In this document: positions 8,614 through 18,001 of the stretch, piece by piece
Position numbering within the stretch: position 1 is the stretch's first letter
How the letters are laid out: the number at the start of each line of letters is the position of its first letter
From: Deltaproteobacteria bacterium tcs-42
GTDB lineage: Bacteria > Desulfobacterota > Desulfuromonadia > Desulfuromonadales > Geopsychrobacteraceae
Direction of reading: 5' to 3'
NCBI GenBank assembly: GCA_002049545.1
Contig: LLYT01000006.1
Coordinates: 1-53,908 of the forward strand
DNA length: 53,908 nt
Notes under the pieces: generated by a model
Told to the model about the DNA's origin: nothing
Database searches by the model: none
What the model saw: only the letters and a program-made list of their open reading frames with translations
Program-made: the position numbers and the translations under genes

Positions 8614-9954
8614 TCAATTCTCGACGATCTCACCTATCAGATCATATTCAGAGGAGTCGGTCACCCGTAGCTGAACATATTCACCGACATCGGCGTGCCC
8701 CGAAGTAATCAGATATTGTCCATCGATATCGGGAGCCTGTCTGCCACTGCGCCCCTTCAACAATAGATCGGTTTCTTCACTGTAGCCTTCTACCAGAACC
8801 TGCTCGGTGCGGCCGACCAGAGAGCGATTTTTGTTGAAAGAGACGCGCGCTTGAGCTTTCATCAGTTTTTTCAACCGACTTTTTTTCGTCCGTGCCGGAA
8901 CCTGGTCGGGTAATTTTGCCGCTACAGTCCCCTCTTCACGGGAATAATGGAAAACTCCAACCCGTTCAAAATGACCTTCCTCAACAAACTTAAGGAGTTT
9001 GTCAAACTGTTCACGGGTTTCACCGGGAAAGCCGACAATAAAAGATGTTCGCAAAGTCAAATCGGGGATTCGGTCACGCAGGCGCTGCAATAAATCGCGG
9101 CTTTGTTGCTCATTGAGATGACGGTTCATCTGCGTCAGAATCTGATCATCAATATGTTGCAGCGGCAAATCTAAATACTTGCAAATCTTCTCTTGTGTCG
9201 CAATCAACTCAATCAATTCAGCCGAAATTCCGTCTGGATAAGCATAAAGAAGTCGAATCCAGACAACTCCATCAACTTTAACCAGCTCTTTTAACAATTT
9301 TTCCAGCGTTGCCCCATCGTTACGATCAGCCCCATAATCGGTAATATCCTGAGCGATCAGAACAATTTCGGTCACCCCCTGCCCGACCAGATTGTGAACT
9401 TCCTCGACCACTGATGCCATACTGCGTGAACGCAATTTCCCACGCAGCTGAGGGATGACACAATAGGAACAATGGTTAGAACAACCCTCGGCAATTTTTA
9501 CATAACTGCTGTAAGTCGGGGACGAATTAACCCGGGGCGTTTCGTGATCATAGAGATAATCGGGGGCGCCGATTTTAAGGGCGGGGACCGAATCTTGTAA
9601 CTGCTGCTCTATCAACTCAACAATTTGTGCCCCTTCAGAGGTACCGATAAACAGATCAACTTCGGGTAACTGTTCTTGCAAAACATCCTGATAACGTTGC
9701 GGCAGGCAACCGGCAACGACCAGCAGTTGACAATTCCCCTGTTCTTTGTAATCACTCACTTCCAGAATCGTATCGATCGACTCCTCCTTGGCATCGTTAA
9801 TAAAAGCACAGGTATTGACAATAATGATATCGGCCTGACTTTCATCAAGAACAATCTCATAACGATCCAACGGTAGATGGCCGAGCATGACCTCTGAATC
9901 AACCAGATTTTTCGGGCAACCAAGGCTGACCAAACTCACTTTTAATTTATCCAC
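8614..9954 (-). CDS. rimO: Ribosomal protein S12 methylthiotransferase
   Basis: A 446-residue radical-SAM enzyme that adds a methylthio group to a conserved aspartate of ribosomal protein S12. Domain order: the N-terminal UPF0004 domain with three cysteines that bind the auxiliary cluster ([23 protein letters not shown]); the radical-SAM core with CSNHCSYC; and the C-terminal TRAM domain ([14 protein letters not shown]..., LVRG-like end). The start is GTG at 9954, which falls inside a perfect DnaA-box sequence (9947-9955). A GGGAAATG stretch lies upstream. The next gene on the same strand, yajQ, is 85 bases upstream. Confidence 0.96.
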   Translation of the reverse strand: MDKLKVSLVSLGCPKNLVDSEVMLGHLPLDRYEIVLDESQADIIIVNTCAFINDAKEESIDTILEVSDYKEQGNCQLLVVAGCLPQRYQDVLQEQLPEVDLFIGTSEGAQIVELIEQQLQDSVPALKIGAPDYLYDHETPRVNSSPTYSSYVKIAEGCSNHCSYCVIPQLRGKLRSRSMASVVEEVHNLVGQGVTEIVLIAQDITDYGADRNDGATLEKLLKELVKVDGVVWIRLLYAYPDGISAELIELIATQEKICKYLDLPLQHIDDQILTQMNRHLNEQQSRDLLQRLRDRIPDLTLRTSFIVGFPGETREQFDKLLKFVEEGHFERVGVFHYSREEGTVAAKLPDQVPARTKKSRLKKLMKAQARVSFNKNRSLVGRTEQVLVEGYSEETDLLLKGRSGRQAPDIDGQYLITSGHADVGEYVQLRVTDSSEYDLIGEIVEN

Positions 9955-10039
9955 AATTTCATTTCCCGATTAGCACGCAACTTCGGTTAATCTCATCCCC
10001 TTGAGAGCGGTGGCGACAAACCCGATGAGGAAGAACCCC

Positions 10040-10525
10040 CTAAGAGCGTATATTTTCAAATTGAAGTTCAATATCCAGATCTTTCCCTTTTAACAATTGC
10101 ATCACCTCTTGCAGATCATCAATTTTCTTGCCGGTCACTCGAACCTGATCTTCCATAATCTGTGCCTGAACTTTCAGCTTGGTCCCTTTGATCAGCTTGA
10201 CGATCTCCTTGCCCTTTTCTTTACTGATCCCCTGGATAATAGTCGCCTTGACCCGCACTGCACCGGCCGACGCCGACTCTTCCTTACCGTAATTGAAACA
10301 TTTGGGAGACACTTTACGACGCACCAATTTAGCAATCAGGATATCTTTAATCGCCTGCAGCTTGTAATCATCGGCGGCCAGAATGATCAGATGCTCTTTA
10401 TCCACGGTGACTTCATTGGTTGTCCCCTTAAAGTCATAGCGTTGAGAAATTTCTTTAACCGCCTGATTGACGGCATTATCGACTTCCTGAAAATCGACCT
10501 TTGAAACAATATCAAAACTCGGCAT
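10040..10525 (-). CDS. YajQ family nucleotide-binding protein
   Basis: A 161-residue cytoplasmic protein of the YajQ/UPF0234 family: [21 protein letters not shown] at the N-terminus (split motif [13 protein letters not shown]), RYDFKG near residue 30, and the C-terminal [12 protein letters not shown] block. Two ferredoxin-like (RNP-type) halves are expected. Some homologues bind cyclic di-GMP and influence virulence genes; that role is not established for this lineage. The ATG at 10525 has AAGGAG closely upstream. The spacer behind it (10526-10707) carries an imperfect hairpin near 10638-10668 that could end the lolA transcript. Confidence 0.93.
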   Translation of the reverse strand: MPSFDIVSKVDFQEVDNAVNQAVKEISQRYDFKGTTNEVTVDKEHLIILAADDYKLQAIKDILIAKLVRRKVSPKCFNYGKEESASAGAVRVKATIIQGISKEKGKEIVKLIKGTKLKVQAQIMEDQVRVTGKKIDDLQEVMQLLKGKDLDIELQFENIRS

Positions 10526-10707
10526 GTTTTTCTCCTTAATAACTTATATGGGTTTAACCTGCAGCTGTTAAAATGACTGAACCATTGCTCACTGAAACAA
10601 TAAATCCTACAGAAACGAAGACTTATAACTCAAAACCGCCCCGCGATAAAAGCAGCGGAACGGTTTAAATTCCCGTTGTCAGGACAATTCATGGATTTCC
10701 CAAACGG

Positions 10708-11472
10708 TTAGAAACCCATCTGTTGGCCTGGGTCGACCAATTCGACCCCTTCCGGGCGGTCGAAAATGAATAATTGCTCTGCAAGGTTTTGATTCACCTG
10801 CACATCGTGAAACTCAATGGCGGTACGGTTGCCGTTTGGATCGATCACAAGAGTTGATAAAATTGGGAAACCCTGGCCCGTTTTGCCCTTTTTGAGCCAG
10901 AAACTGACGGCCTCCTCATCGACAACAACTTCAATTTGCTGAATTAACTGCGATCCCTTGCGGGGTTTCAATTGCAGCAGGTAGCCACCACCTGCAACTC
11001 TTCGCGGAGAACCCCAGCTGATCGCAAAATCTCGCGAAAGGTTCCCGAGGCCACTGAGAAAAGTCACCGGATTTTCCCCTTGCTGCGCATTGACCCGGCT
11101 TATATCACTCTCTATAACCTGACGGTTTTCGGGAATATAAACCCACATCGTTTGGCCATCCGAAATGACCTCCTGAATAGTGGGTTGCTGGTATTCCCAA
11201 CGAAAACTCGCCCGTGATGATTCATCCCCGGATGCCGTGATAAATTTGAACCTGACAGTCCCTTCCCCATGTTGGGTCCGGTCAATTGAAGCGATATGCG
11301 ATTCCTGGAAAAAGTCGGCACTAAAATCCCGAATCCGTTCAGAACTGACAGTTTGAGCCTTGAACGGGGTTTCTAATGCGGTAATAACAGCATTCAATTC
11401 AACCTCTGCAGCTCCGCCGACAAACGGGGTAAACAGCAACAGAAACAGGCTAACAACCAGCCCTTTTAACAT
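10708..11472 (-). CDS. lolA: Outer-membrane lipoprotein carrier protein LolA-like
   Basis: A 254-residue periplasmic protein. A leucine-rich signal (residues 1-20, cleavage near GGAA) precedes a LolA-type beta domain with FSADFFQESHI, GEGTVRFKF, FRWEYQQPT, DGQTMWVYIPE and NPVTFLSGLGNL. LolA ferries lipoproteins from the inner to the outer membrane. It is somewhat longer than E. coli LolA (about 200 residues). The frame is open for 76 further codons upstream, but the ATG at 11472 has AGGAGAAGG upstream and starts the signal peptide, so the long form is rejected. It is separated from cheA by a 290-base spacer with a structured repeat. Confidence 0.9.
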   Translation of the reverse strand: MLKGLVVSLFLLLFTPFVGGAAEVELNAVITALETPFKAQTVSSERIRDFSADFFQESHIASIDRTQHGEGTVRFKFITASGDESSRASFRWEYQQPTIQEVISDGQTMWVYIPENRQVIESDISRVNAQQGENPVTFLSGLGNLSRDFAISWGSPRRVAGGGYLLQLKPRKGSQLIQQIEVVVDEEAVSFWLKKGKTGQGFPILSTLVIDPNGNRTAIEFHDVQVNQNLAEQLFIFDRPEGVELVDPGQQMGF

Positions 11473-11597
11473 GGCACACCTTCTCCTTTGATTGGGAACT
11501 TCAATGGATATTTCCAGCAGATTACAACAAGTGGGGATTGCATTGCACCTATCAACTGCAATAATGGCTATGATAAAAAATTCGTAACTATTCACCA

Positions 11598-11686
11598 CCA
11601 GGGGCTTGTGGTACCCATGGAAAGGGCGTCTGTCGCCACCGACGGCGACAGTCGAACGGCCATGCACGGCGCAAAGTGCCCCTTGG
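11598..11686. repeat. Nested palindromic element between cheA and lolA
   Basis: A perfect 8-bp stem, CTGTCGCC (11630-11637) with GGCGACAG (11644-11651), lies inside outer arms CCAGGGGC (11598-11605) and GCCCCTTGG (11678-11686). Another pairing, TACCCAT with ATGGGTG, reaches slightly beyond. The remainder of the 11473-11762 spacer has no gene. It could be a REP-type repeat, a terminator region for cheA or a small structured RNA; no poly-T run follows the stems. Confidence 0.55.
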
Positions 11687-11762
11687 AATGGGTGCCTCAA
11701 GGCATTGCTGAACAGTTAAAAAATTCTCAGGTCACCCCCGGCAGGGAAGCAGCAAGTCTCTT

Positions 11763-13601
11763 CTATTTCTCCCTGCGGCGCTCAAACAACGATTGCAGAT
11801 CAAGGAGAAAAACGATTTCACCATCCCCCAGAATTGTTCCACCACTACAACCACGAATCTGATCAAAAGGGGCGGGCAAGCGCTGGACAAAGACTTCCCG
11901 CTGGCCAACCAGCCGATCAACCACCAACCCGACTTTACGCCCCATCAACTCGGTAATCACCAGTGGAATAGGATCAAGAGGAGCTCCTTGTGGTAATTTG
12001 AGAATTTTCCGTAACGACAACATCGGCAGCATCTCATCCTGATAATGGACCATCAGTTGCTTACCACTACTTTGAACTTCATCGGGAGCAATTTCAACTG
12101 ATTGCACAACCCGGGTAATGGGCATTGCCATCCTGGTTCCATCACACTCGACAATCAGAACCCGGATGATTGCCAGAGACAGCGGCAACTTCAGGGTGAT
12201 TTTGGTACCTTCTCCCGGGATTGAATCGATCAGCAAAATTCCACCAACCTGCTCGACTGCCGTCTTGACGACATCCATGCCAACGCCACGACCCGAAGTT
12301 TCACCCATCCCCGTGGCGGTAGAAAAGCCGGGTTGGCAGATCAGTTGAAACAGATCATAGTCACGAATAGTTTTGGCCTGGACCGCATTCAGCAACCCTT
12401 TTTCCAGCGCCTGCTGACGAATTTTCTCGGCATCCATGCCACGGCCATCATCGGCAACCTGTACCAGAACCTGAGCGCGCTCCCGCCAGGCTTTGACCGA
12501 TATGGTGCCGCTCTGCTCAATCCCATGGTCGACGGCATTGCGAACCATATGAACAAGGGGGGCCGTCAGTTCCTCGACAATCGCTCGATCGAGCTCAATA
12601 TCGGCCCCGTCCACCTGAAATATAATTTCTTTGCCATGCCTCCGGGAAAGGTCGTGAACGGTTCGCGATAACCGCCCGGCCAAACCTTCCAGAGAAACCA
12701 TCCGTACCTGTAAAACTTGATGATGGAGATTTTTTACCAGTCGGGCCAACTGCCCAATCCCGTCTTCCAGCTCTTTCCAGTTACGCTCCTTAAGGATATT
12801 TTGTAACTGATTGCGGTTGGTGATCAGCTCTCCGGTCAGGTTGATAAAATGGTCAAGCAGCTCGGTACTGACCCGCACAGTTTTATCTTTGGTGCCCTTT
12901 TCAGGCCGTTTTGCTTTTTCCTTTTCTGCGTTATCAGGGAAAGAAACTTCTTGCAATTCAGTATACTTGAGCAGCTCCCGGTGGATCTCATCCTGCGCCA
13001 TATCACTATCAAGACGCACCAGCAACTGATTGGAACAACCACCTTGCATGAGATCATCGGCAGAGGGTGTCGATTCAAGAATTGTCCCGAAATCGGCCAA
13101 CCGCTTTAATAGCACCAGAAAGCGGGCTTCCGGGGCCGCAACCGTCTCGCGTAAACGCAACTCAATGAGCTGACCGCATCCGTTCACTGCCAGATCGACC
13201 GATTTTTCCCCTTCGCCAGTGTCCACTTCTGCTTCTATTGTTTTTGGCAGCGTTGCAATAAAACTCTCAACACTCCGCTCCGGTTGCTCATTGCGGATAT
13301 CGTCCAACAACAGTTCGAGCACATCGGCGGCATCGAGCAGCCGGTCAATCTCAACACCACTGATGCGGCCAAGCTGGCGGCAATCATCGAGACGATCTTC
13401 CAGATGATGTGCCAGCTTCGCCATCTGATGATGTTCCATGGTTGCTGCCATCCCCTTTATCGAATGGGCTTCACGAAACAAAGCATCGATGCCTTCCCGA
13501 TCTTCCGGGTCAGAATCAAGTTGAACCAGAATATCAACCATCTTCTGCAGATGTTCAGCCGCTTCGGTGAGAAACATTTCTTTGAATTTAGAAGCAGCCA
13601 T
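11763..13601 (-). CDS. cheA: Chemotaxis histidine kinase CheA
   Basis: A 612-residue cytoplasmic kinase that phosphorylates CheY in response to receptor arrays. Domains in order: P1 Hpt with the phospho-acceptor His46 in AHSIKGMA; a middle P2-like region; P3 dimerisation (STELLDHFINLTGELI); P4 HATPase with HMVRNAVDHGIE (N box), DDGRGMD (G1) and GRGVGMDVVK (G2); and a P5 CheW-like end. The ATG at 13601 has CAGGT upstream. It is last in the minus-strand order mcp, cheW, cheY, cheA. P2 is poorly recognisable. Confidence 0.96.
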   Translation of the reverse strand: MAASKFKEMFLTEAAEHLQKMVDILVQLDSDPEDREGIDALFREAHSIKGMAATMEHHQMAKLAHHLEDRLDDCRQLGRISGVEIDRLLDAADVLELLLDDIRNEQPERSVESFIATLPKTIEAEVDTGEGEKSVDLAVNGCGQLIELRLRETVAAPEARFLVLLKRLADFGTILESTPSADDLMQGGCSNQLLVRLDSDMAQDEIHRELLKYTELQEVSFPDNAEKEKAKRPEKGTKDKTVRVSTELLDHFINLTGELITNRNQLQNILKERNWKELEDGIGQLARLVKNLHHQVLQVRMVSLEGLAGRLSRTVHDLSRRHGKEIIFQVDGADIELDRAIVEELTAPLVHMVRNAVDHGIEQSGTISVKAWRERAQVLVQVADDGRGMDAEKIRQQALEKGLLNAVQAKTIRDYDLFQLICQPGFSTATGMGETSGRGVGMDVVKTAVEQVGGILLIDSIPGEGTKITLKLPLSLAIIRVLIVECDGTRMAMPITRVVQSVEIAPDEVQSSGKQLMVHYQDEMLPMLSLRKILKLPQGAPLDPIPLVITELMGRKVGLVVDRLVGQREVFVQRLPAPFDQIRGCSGGTILGDGEIVFLLDLQSLFERRREK

Positions 13602-13672
13602 TAATATTGACCTGCACGAATCATCATTATCATAGGGTCCACTCGTATAAGATCAGCGTTGTTCAAGCATCG

Positions 13673-14038
13673 CTATTTCGCAATCAGACGCTCAACCACC
13701 TCAAGGACTTGAGCACTTTGAAACGGTTTGACAATAAAATCTTTTGCCCCGGCGTTAATCGCTTCTAAAATCAGATTTTTCTGCCCCAGAGCACTGCAAA
13801 CAACAATCCGGGCGTCAGGATCATTGTTCAGGATCTTTTTCAGCGCATCAATTCCCCCCAGTCCCGGCATCACAATATCCATGCTCACCAAATCGGGGAG
13901 ATGGGTATGATACTCGGTAATCGCCTGCTCACCATTTTCGGCTTCGGCAACAATCTGCCAACCTGCCTCGACAAAAATATCACGCAGCATGGTGCGCATA
14001 AACAGAGCATCATCGACGATCAATACGCGCTTTGACAA
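13673..14038 (-). CDS. cheY: Chemotaxis response regulator CheY
   Basis: A stand-alone receiver of 121 residues. Acidic pair Asp9-Asp10, phospho-acceptor Asp54 (VSMDIVMPG) and Lys104 (IVKPF) are all present. The frame is open upstream, but the codon TTG at 14038 is preceded by GGGGGAGG at 5-base spacing and gives the normal CheY length, so it is chosen over the 141-residue form. It starts one base after the cheW stop, a sign of translational coupling, and is followed by cheA 71 bases on. Confidence 0.93.
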   Translation of the reverse strand: MSKRVLIVDDALFMRTMLRDIFVEAGWQIVAEAENGEQAITEYHTHLPDLVSMDIVMPGLGGIDALKKILNNDPDARIVVCSALGQKNLILEAINAGAKDFIVKPFQSAQVLEVVERLIAK

Positions 14039-14039
14039 T

Positions 14040-14471
14040 TCAGCCTCCCCCTTGATTACAGAGTGATTCCAGGTTGACCTGTAATTGGTCAAGATCAAAC
14101 AAACTGACCATTTCTCCCCCCCAGTTGATCACTTCATGAATATATTTTCGCTCTGCGTCATCGTCGATCTGACTGGTCTGATTAATTTCAACGCTGATGA
14201 TAGCTCGAACCTGATCCACCCCCAGCGCAACGGGACCCCGCCGATTGACCAGAACTATCAAGCGTTGCCCCATCTTGCCTGTGGGAAAACCCAGCAGCCG
14301 TGCCAAATCAAGCACCGGAACAATCCGCCCATGAAACCCGATAGCTCCCGCGACAACGTTGGGTGAGCCGGGGAAAGGATGGATCATCTGATCTTCGACA
14401 ACTTCCTGGACCTCAACCAGCTCCAGAGCATAGGTTTCATAGCCAACCTTGAATGGCAGCAGTTGCTTCAT
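14040..14471 (-). CDS. cheW: Chemotaxis coupling protein CheW
   Basis: A 143-residue single-domain adaptor linking the receptor to CheA. The CheW pattern is clear: [39 protein letters not shown] (motifs GAIGFHG and VPVLDL), then the IDDDAERKY region. It overlaps the end of the receptor gene by 4 bases (ATGA-type) and is followed by cheY after one base, so mcp-cheW-cheY behave as one translational unit. Confidence 0.94.
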   Translation of the reverse strand: MKQLLPFKVGYETYALELVEVQEVVEDQMIHPFPGSPNVVAGAIGFHGRIVPVLDLARLLGFPTGKMGQRLIVLVNRRGPVALGVDQVRAIISVEINQTSQIDDDAERKYIHEVINWGGEMVSLFDLDQLQVNLESLCNQGGG

Positions 14472-15751
14472 TGTTGCTCTTGCTCCGGATTGACACCAAG
14501 GTTGAAACGGCTGACCGAAGTCAAAAGCTCCTCTGCCAGATGAGAGAGGCGCTGTGAAGCAAAGGTCATCTCTTCCATTGAGGCCGTCTGCTCCTCTGTT
14601 GCAGCGGAGACCTCTTCGGTCGAGGCAGCATTGTCCTCAGCAACCCGGGCGATCTCTTCAATAGCAGAAACGATTGACTGGGCACCGGAGCTCTGTTTTT
14701 CGGTCAGATCACGAATGGCGACCGATTTGACCTGTGCCGCTTCGGCCTTATCGATAATTTCCTTGAAGGCATTATTCGTGATATCGACAGCTTCCCGCCC
14801 TGCATCAATCGATTTAACACTCTCTGCCATCGACAACTGAACTTTCAGACTCTGGTCGCGGGTTTGCTCAATCATGCGGGTAATCTCACCCGCCGAGACA
14901 CTGGTACTGTCGGCCAATTTACTGACCTCTTCGGCAACAACCGCAAAACCATGACCGTACTCTCCCGCCCGTGCCGCTTCGATCGTCGCATTCAGAGCCA
15001 GCAGGTTGGTTTTCTGGGCAATCCCGGTAATCACGTCAATAATCGCCCCGATTTTTTGCACCTGCTCACTGAATGAGACGAACATCTCACCGTTTTCTTC
15101 GATTTGGCTGAGGACCTGTTTCAAATTTGCCAGAGCGGTCGCTGTCATCCCCTCACCTTGACGAGCTGACAGGGTGGTTTCTTCTGCCGATAAAGAAAGA
15201 TTGTTGGCTGACGACGCAATCAGATCTATCTGTTCCGCCATCTCCCGAATCACCTTGGAGGCACGCTCAACCATCTCAGCTTGAGTTTCTGCTCCCCGAC
15301 TGATCTGTTCAATTGATCCTGCAACTTCATGAGCGGTTGCGGTCATCTCTTCAGCAGTTGTCGCCTGAGACAGGGAGAGTTCATTCACATTGAGAGAGCT
15401 GGTCCGAATCTGTCCAACCAGATTACGCAAACTGCCCACCACCAGATTCAGAGAGTTGGAAAGGTCTTCAGTTTCATCGGAAAAGAGCCCTTTGCGCAGA
15501 CGAACCTTACGACTCAGATCGCCATTGCTCAGCCGCTCTGCCCCTTCATTTAATATCTTGAAATTTGCCGTGAAGGCTTTGGAGAAAATCCAGCCAAAAA
15601 TCAGCCCAACCAACAGAGCACCGACAATTGTAATCCATTGATGCGTCCACTCGGGAATCTCCATTTGTGCCACCAGCAGGTTCAGCAGAACCACCGAAGC
15701 GACAACCACAATAAACCCGACGACAAATTTGTAACTGATCTCAATACGCAT
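14468..15751 (-). CDS. Methyl-accepting chemotaxis protein without a periplasmic sensor domain
   Basis: A 427-residue receptor. Two membrane helices (about 8-28 and 39-58) are joined by only about ten residues, so there is no ligand-binding ectodomain. A HAMP region follows (59-112), then the long cytoplasmic coiled coil with the conserved hairpin tip [18 protein letters not shown] and a helix ending near 415. No CheR-docking pentapeptide is seen at the C-terminus (NPEQEQQ). Sensing must come from the membrane, the HAMP region or a partner. Being co-encoded with cheW, cheY and cheA suggests a dedicated array; the output (flagella, pili or other) is not shown here. Confidence 0.93.
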   Translation of the reverse strand: MRIEISYKFVVGFIVVVASVVLLNLLVAQMEIPEWTHQWITIVGALLVGLIFGWIFSKAFTANFKILNEGAERLSNGDLSRKVRLRKGLFSDETEDLSNSLNLVVGSLRNLVGQIRTSSLNVNELSLSQATTAEEMTATAHEVAGSIEQISRGAETQAEMVERASKVIREMAEQIDLIASSANNLSLSAEETTLSARQGEGMTATALANLKQVLSQIEENGEMFVSFSEQVQKIGAIIDVITGIAQKTNLLALNATIEAARAGEYGHGFAVVAEEVSKLADSTSVSAGEITRMIEQTRDQSLKVQLSMAESVKSIDAGREAVDITNNAFKEIIDKAEAAQVKSVAIRDLTEKQSSGAQSIVSAIEEIARVAEDNAASTEEVSAATEEQTASMEEMTFASQRLSHLAEELLTSVSRFNLGVNPEQEQQ

Positions 15752-15846
15752 TTTCTTCTCCTTCCGCTCAACCTTTCTCCATCAGGGAGAAAGTGCCCCC
15801 AGGCCAGATGAGGGAGAAACAACCAATGGTGCTGGTTCAAATCATC

Positions 15847-15965
15847 TTGCAGTCATCCCGGGACTGTCCCCAGCTCCACCGGGGGCGGTCCCAAGAGTAC
15901 ACGAGCCATGAAACTGCGGCGGTTTGTACCGCAAATACCTGGAGCAGTCCCGGATTTGCTGACAG
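15847..15965. repeat. REP/BIME-like palindromic repeat, copy B
   Basis: Homologous to 8443-8577: both begin TTGCAGTC, run through CGGGACTGTCCCC, CGGGGGC-GTCCCA and a GGCGGTTT/ACCGCAAA centre, and end in AGTCCCGG followed by TTTGCTGA. This copy lacks about 15 bases of the final block. It lies between mcp and cheR, together with a small TTTCTCC/GGAGAAA hairpin near 15774-15792. Confidence 0.7.
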
Positions 15966-15971
15966 CGACCG

Positions 15972-16922
15972 TTAAACCCGCCGATAGATCCTCTCGGCCG
16001 GATCAATACAAACAAACAGCTTTCGGCAGGCCAGAGCCATCGTTTCGGCTCTTCCCAGAACCAGATAGCCCCCTGGCAATAAAGCAGCAGCCAGAATTTC
16101 CATGATCTGCTGTTGCTGCTCGCGCGAAAAATAAATGAGCAGGTTGCGACACAACACCAGATTCGCCCGATAAAAAGGTTGATCGGTCAGAATATCATGG
16201 CGAAAAAACTGGACTCGCTCCCGAATCTCATCAACCAGCTGATATTGCTGGCCATCGTCACAAAAGAAATCGGCAAGCATCGCATTCGGAACACCCTCGA
16301 CTCGTTCAGGGGGGAAAATCCCACGCTTGGCCCGGGTTAAAGCCTCCGGACTCAGGTCCGTTGCGACAATCGACAGCAAATCTCCTTTGCGTTGCTGCTT
16401 TTGGCAGAGCAAGGCGAGAGAATAGGGCTCTTCACCATTGGCACAGCCGACACTCCAGATTCTGAATTTGCTGTTGTTACGGCGCGAGGTTTCGAGCAGT
16501 TCAGGTAATATTCGCTTTTCCAGGACCTGAAAAACACTCTCATTGCGAAAAAATTGCGACACATGAATACTTAAAGCGGCCAGAAGCCGTTCCTGCTCAC
16601 CAATATCGTCCCGCAACAAATCGATATAAGCGACGGGGTCGCTATAGCCAACCAACCTGATTCGTGCTGCCAGACGCCGCTTGATACATAAAACCTTGTA
16701 ACCAGCCAAATCGAAGTTCTGATTTTCCCGCAAGATTGCAGCGATCTGCTGGTAAAGCGTATCGTGCAGATCACTCCCGACAAATGGAGCCTGATTCTGC
16801 CTCATCGCCTCTTCTGAAGGTTCAACGACCTGACACATGTCGGCACCAGTTGCGGTCAAATCTCCATCGATGTCAGACAAAATGGTCGAACCCGCTGCGC
16901 TGGCATTGATAGAATTCTCCAT
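15972..16922 (-). CDS. cheR: Chemotaxis protein methyltransferase CheR
   Basis: A SAM-dependent enzyme that methylates receptor glutamates. It has the N-terminal helical domain (CIKRRLAARIRLVGYSD), then the methyltransferase core: FFRNESVF, IWSVGCANGEEPYSLAL (SAM site), ATDLSPEAL, and LVLCRNLLIYF. The start is uncertain. The ATG at 16922 (316 residues, GGCGGA upstream) overlaps thiL by 50 bases; the ATG codons at 16838 and 16805 give 288 and 277 residues, closer to typical CheR and free of overlap. The first 39 residues look unconserved. It is encoded just upstream of mcp, but a REP element intervenes. No cheB or cheD is present in the window. Confidence 0.92.
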   Translation of the reverse strand: MENSINASAAGSTILSDIDGDLTATGADMCQVVEPSEEAMRQNQAPFVGSDLHDTLYQQIAAILRENQNFDLAGYKVLCIKRRLAARIRLVGYSDPVAYIDLLRDDIGEQERLLAALSIHVSQFFRNESVFQVLEKRILPELLETSRRNNSKFRIWSVGCANGEEPYSLALLCQKQQRKGDLLSIVATDLSPEALTRAKRGIFPPERVEGVPNAMLADFFCDDGQQYQLVDEIRERVQFFRHDILTDQPFYRANLVLCRNLLIYFSREQQQQIMEILAAALLPGGYLVLGRAETMALACRKLFVCIDPAERIYRRV

Positions 16923-17853
16923 TGGTCCGCCGGATACGCAGTCCCGGCTCCTGACCGACAACCCCGATTTGGGTCACGGTGTGCTCAGGATCAATTTGCC
17001 CGGCCAGTTCTTTCACGGGAGAAGTGAAAACCAGTTCATAATCTTCCCCTCCGGCAAGAGCCAGATCGATCAAACGCCGATCTTCGTCCAGGGCGGATCG
17101 AAACGATTCTGACAGGGGTAATTTGGCCAAATCAATATCGGCTCCAACATCGGACGCCGCCAGAATATGACCAAGATCGGCCAGCAAACCATCGGAAATA
17201 TCGAGCATGGCTGTCGCCAACTGCCGCTGTGCTAGCTCCTCCCCCAGCGCAACCCGCGGACTGGGAGTATGAAAACGTTTGGCCAAAGCTTCATCCGGGT
17301 GCTGACCGTTGTGCAACAGCTTAAGGGCGAGAGCACTATCCCCCAGAGATCCGGAAACATAGATAGCATCACCATAGCTGGCGCCGTGACGACAAACCGC
17401 TTCACCCGTTGCAACACCCCCCTGAACCGTGACCGAAATCATCAGCGGCCCTGGCGACGCACAGCTATCACCACCGGCGAGAGCGGCACCATGCAACCGG
17501 GTTTCGGTTAAAAATCCAGATATAAACGCTTCAATCTCACTATCATTGATCTGTTTTGGTCGCCCAATCCCCAAAAAAAGGGATTGCGGCCTTCCCCCCA
17601 TCGCAGCTATATCGCTGATATTGACAGCTGCCGATTTACGCCCCAGATCAAACAGGCTGGTCCATTCCCGTCTGAAGTGGATTCCTTCGATCAGCAGATC
17701 GGTGCTGGTCAACAGATCCTGACCGGCCAGCTGAGGCTGGATAGAACAATCATCGCCGATCCCCAGCGAAAGATGGTCGCCATGACCTGCCTGCTGCTGA
17801 ATCCAGCGGATCAGCTCAAACTCTTCTCTGATTGCAGTTTTATCTATCGACAT
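16873..17853 (-). CDS. thiL: Thiamine-monophosphate kinase
   Basis: A 326-residue enzyme that phosphorylates thiamine phosphate to the active diphosphate. It shows the PurM/ThiL-type layout: FELIRWIQQ, GIGDDCSI (metal/ATP aspartates), TSTDLLIEGIHF, NISDIAAMGG, the glycine-rich AGGDSCASPG, MLDISDGLLADLGHIL and AGGEDYELVFT. A GTG at 17865 is in frame, but the ATG at 17853 has GGTG at proper spacing. No thiamine riboswitch was recognised upstream. It is the first gene of the transcript that continues into cheR, an odd partnership that is probably just operon sharing. Confidence 0.94.
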   Translation of the reverse strand: MSIDKTAIREEFELIRWIQQQAGHGDHLSLGIGDDCSIQPQLAGQDLLTSTDLLIEGIHFRREWTSLFDLGRKSAAVNISDIAAMGGRPQSLFLGIGRPKQINDSEIEAFISGFLTETRLHGAALAGGDSCASPGPLMISVTVQGGVATGEAVCRHGASYGDAIYVSGSLGDSALALKLLHNGQHPDEALAKRFHTPSPRVALGEELAQRQLATAMLDISDGLLADLGHILAASDVGADIDLAKLPLSESFRSALDEDRRLIDLALAGGEDYELVFTSPVKELAGQIDPEHTVTQIGVVGQEPGLRIRRTNGEFYQCQRSGFDHFV

Positions 17854-17932
17854 GATATTCACCACAGATTAATTTTTACCAGCTAATTATTATTTTTCTT
17901 TCACTTTATGTCAAGCAAAGCTGCTCGTCTAA

Positions 17933-17973
17933 CAAAAAAAAGAGCCTTCAACGTCTGCTGAAAGCTCTTTTTT
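17933..17973. terminator. Bidirectional intrinsic terminator downstream of pckA
   Basis: GAGCCTTCA (17942-17950) pairs with TGAAAGCTC (17959-17967) with one mismatch. An A-run on the left and a T-run on the right give a U-tract on either strand. It lies between the pckA stop and the thiL start, so its main job is to end the pckA transcript. Confidence 0.85.
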
Positions 17974-18001
17974 ATTCAATCTGGATAAAAAAACTGACTA
18001 A

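Noticed and set aside
11473-11700. N-terminal extension of lolA (76 extra residues)
   Set aside because: The extension is not protein-like, and the ATG at 11472 has a good ribosome site and starts a signal peptide.
17854-17932. Thiamine (TPP) riboswitch before thiL
   Set aside because: No CUGAGA-type or other THI-box core is present in the short leader.
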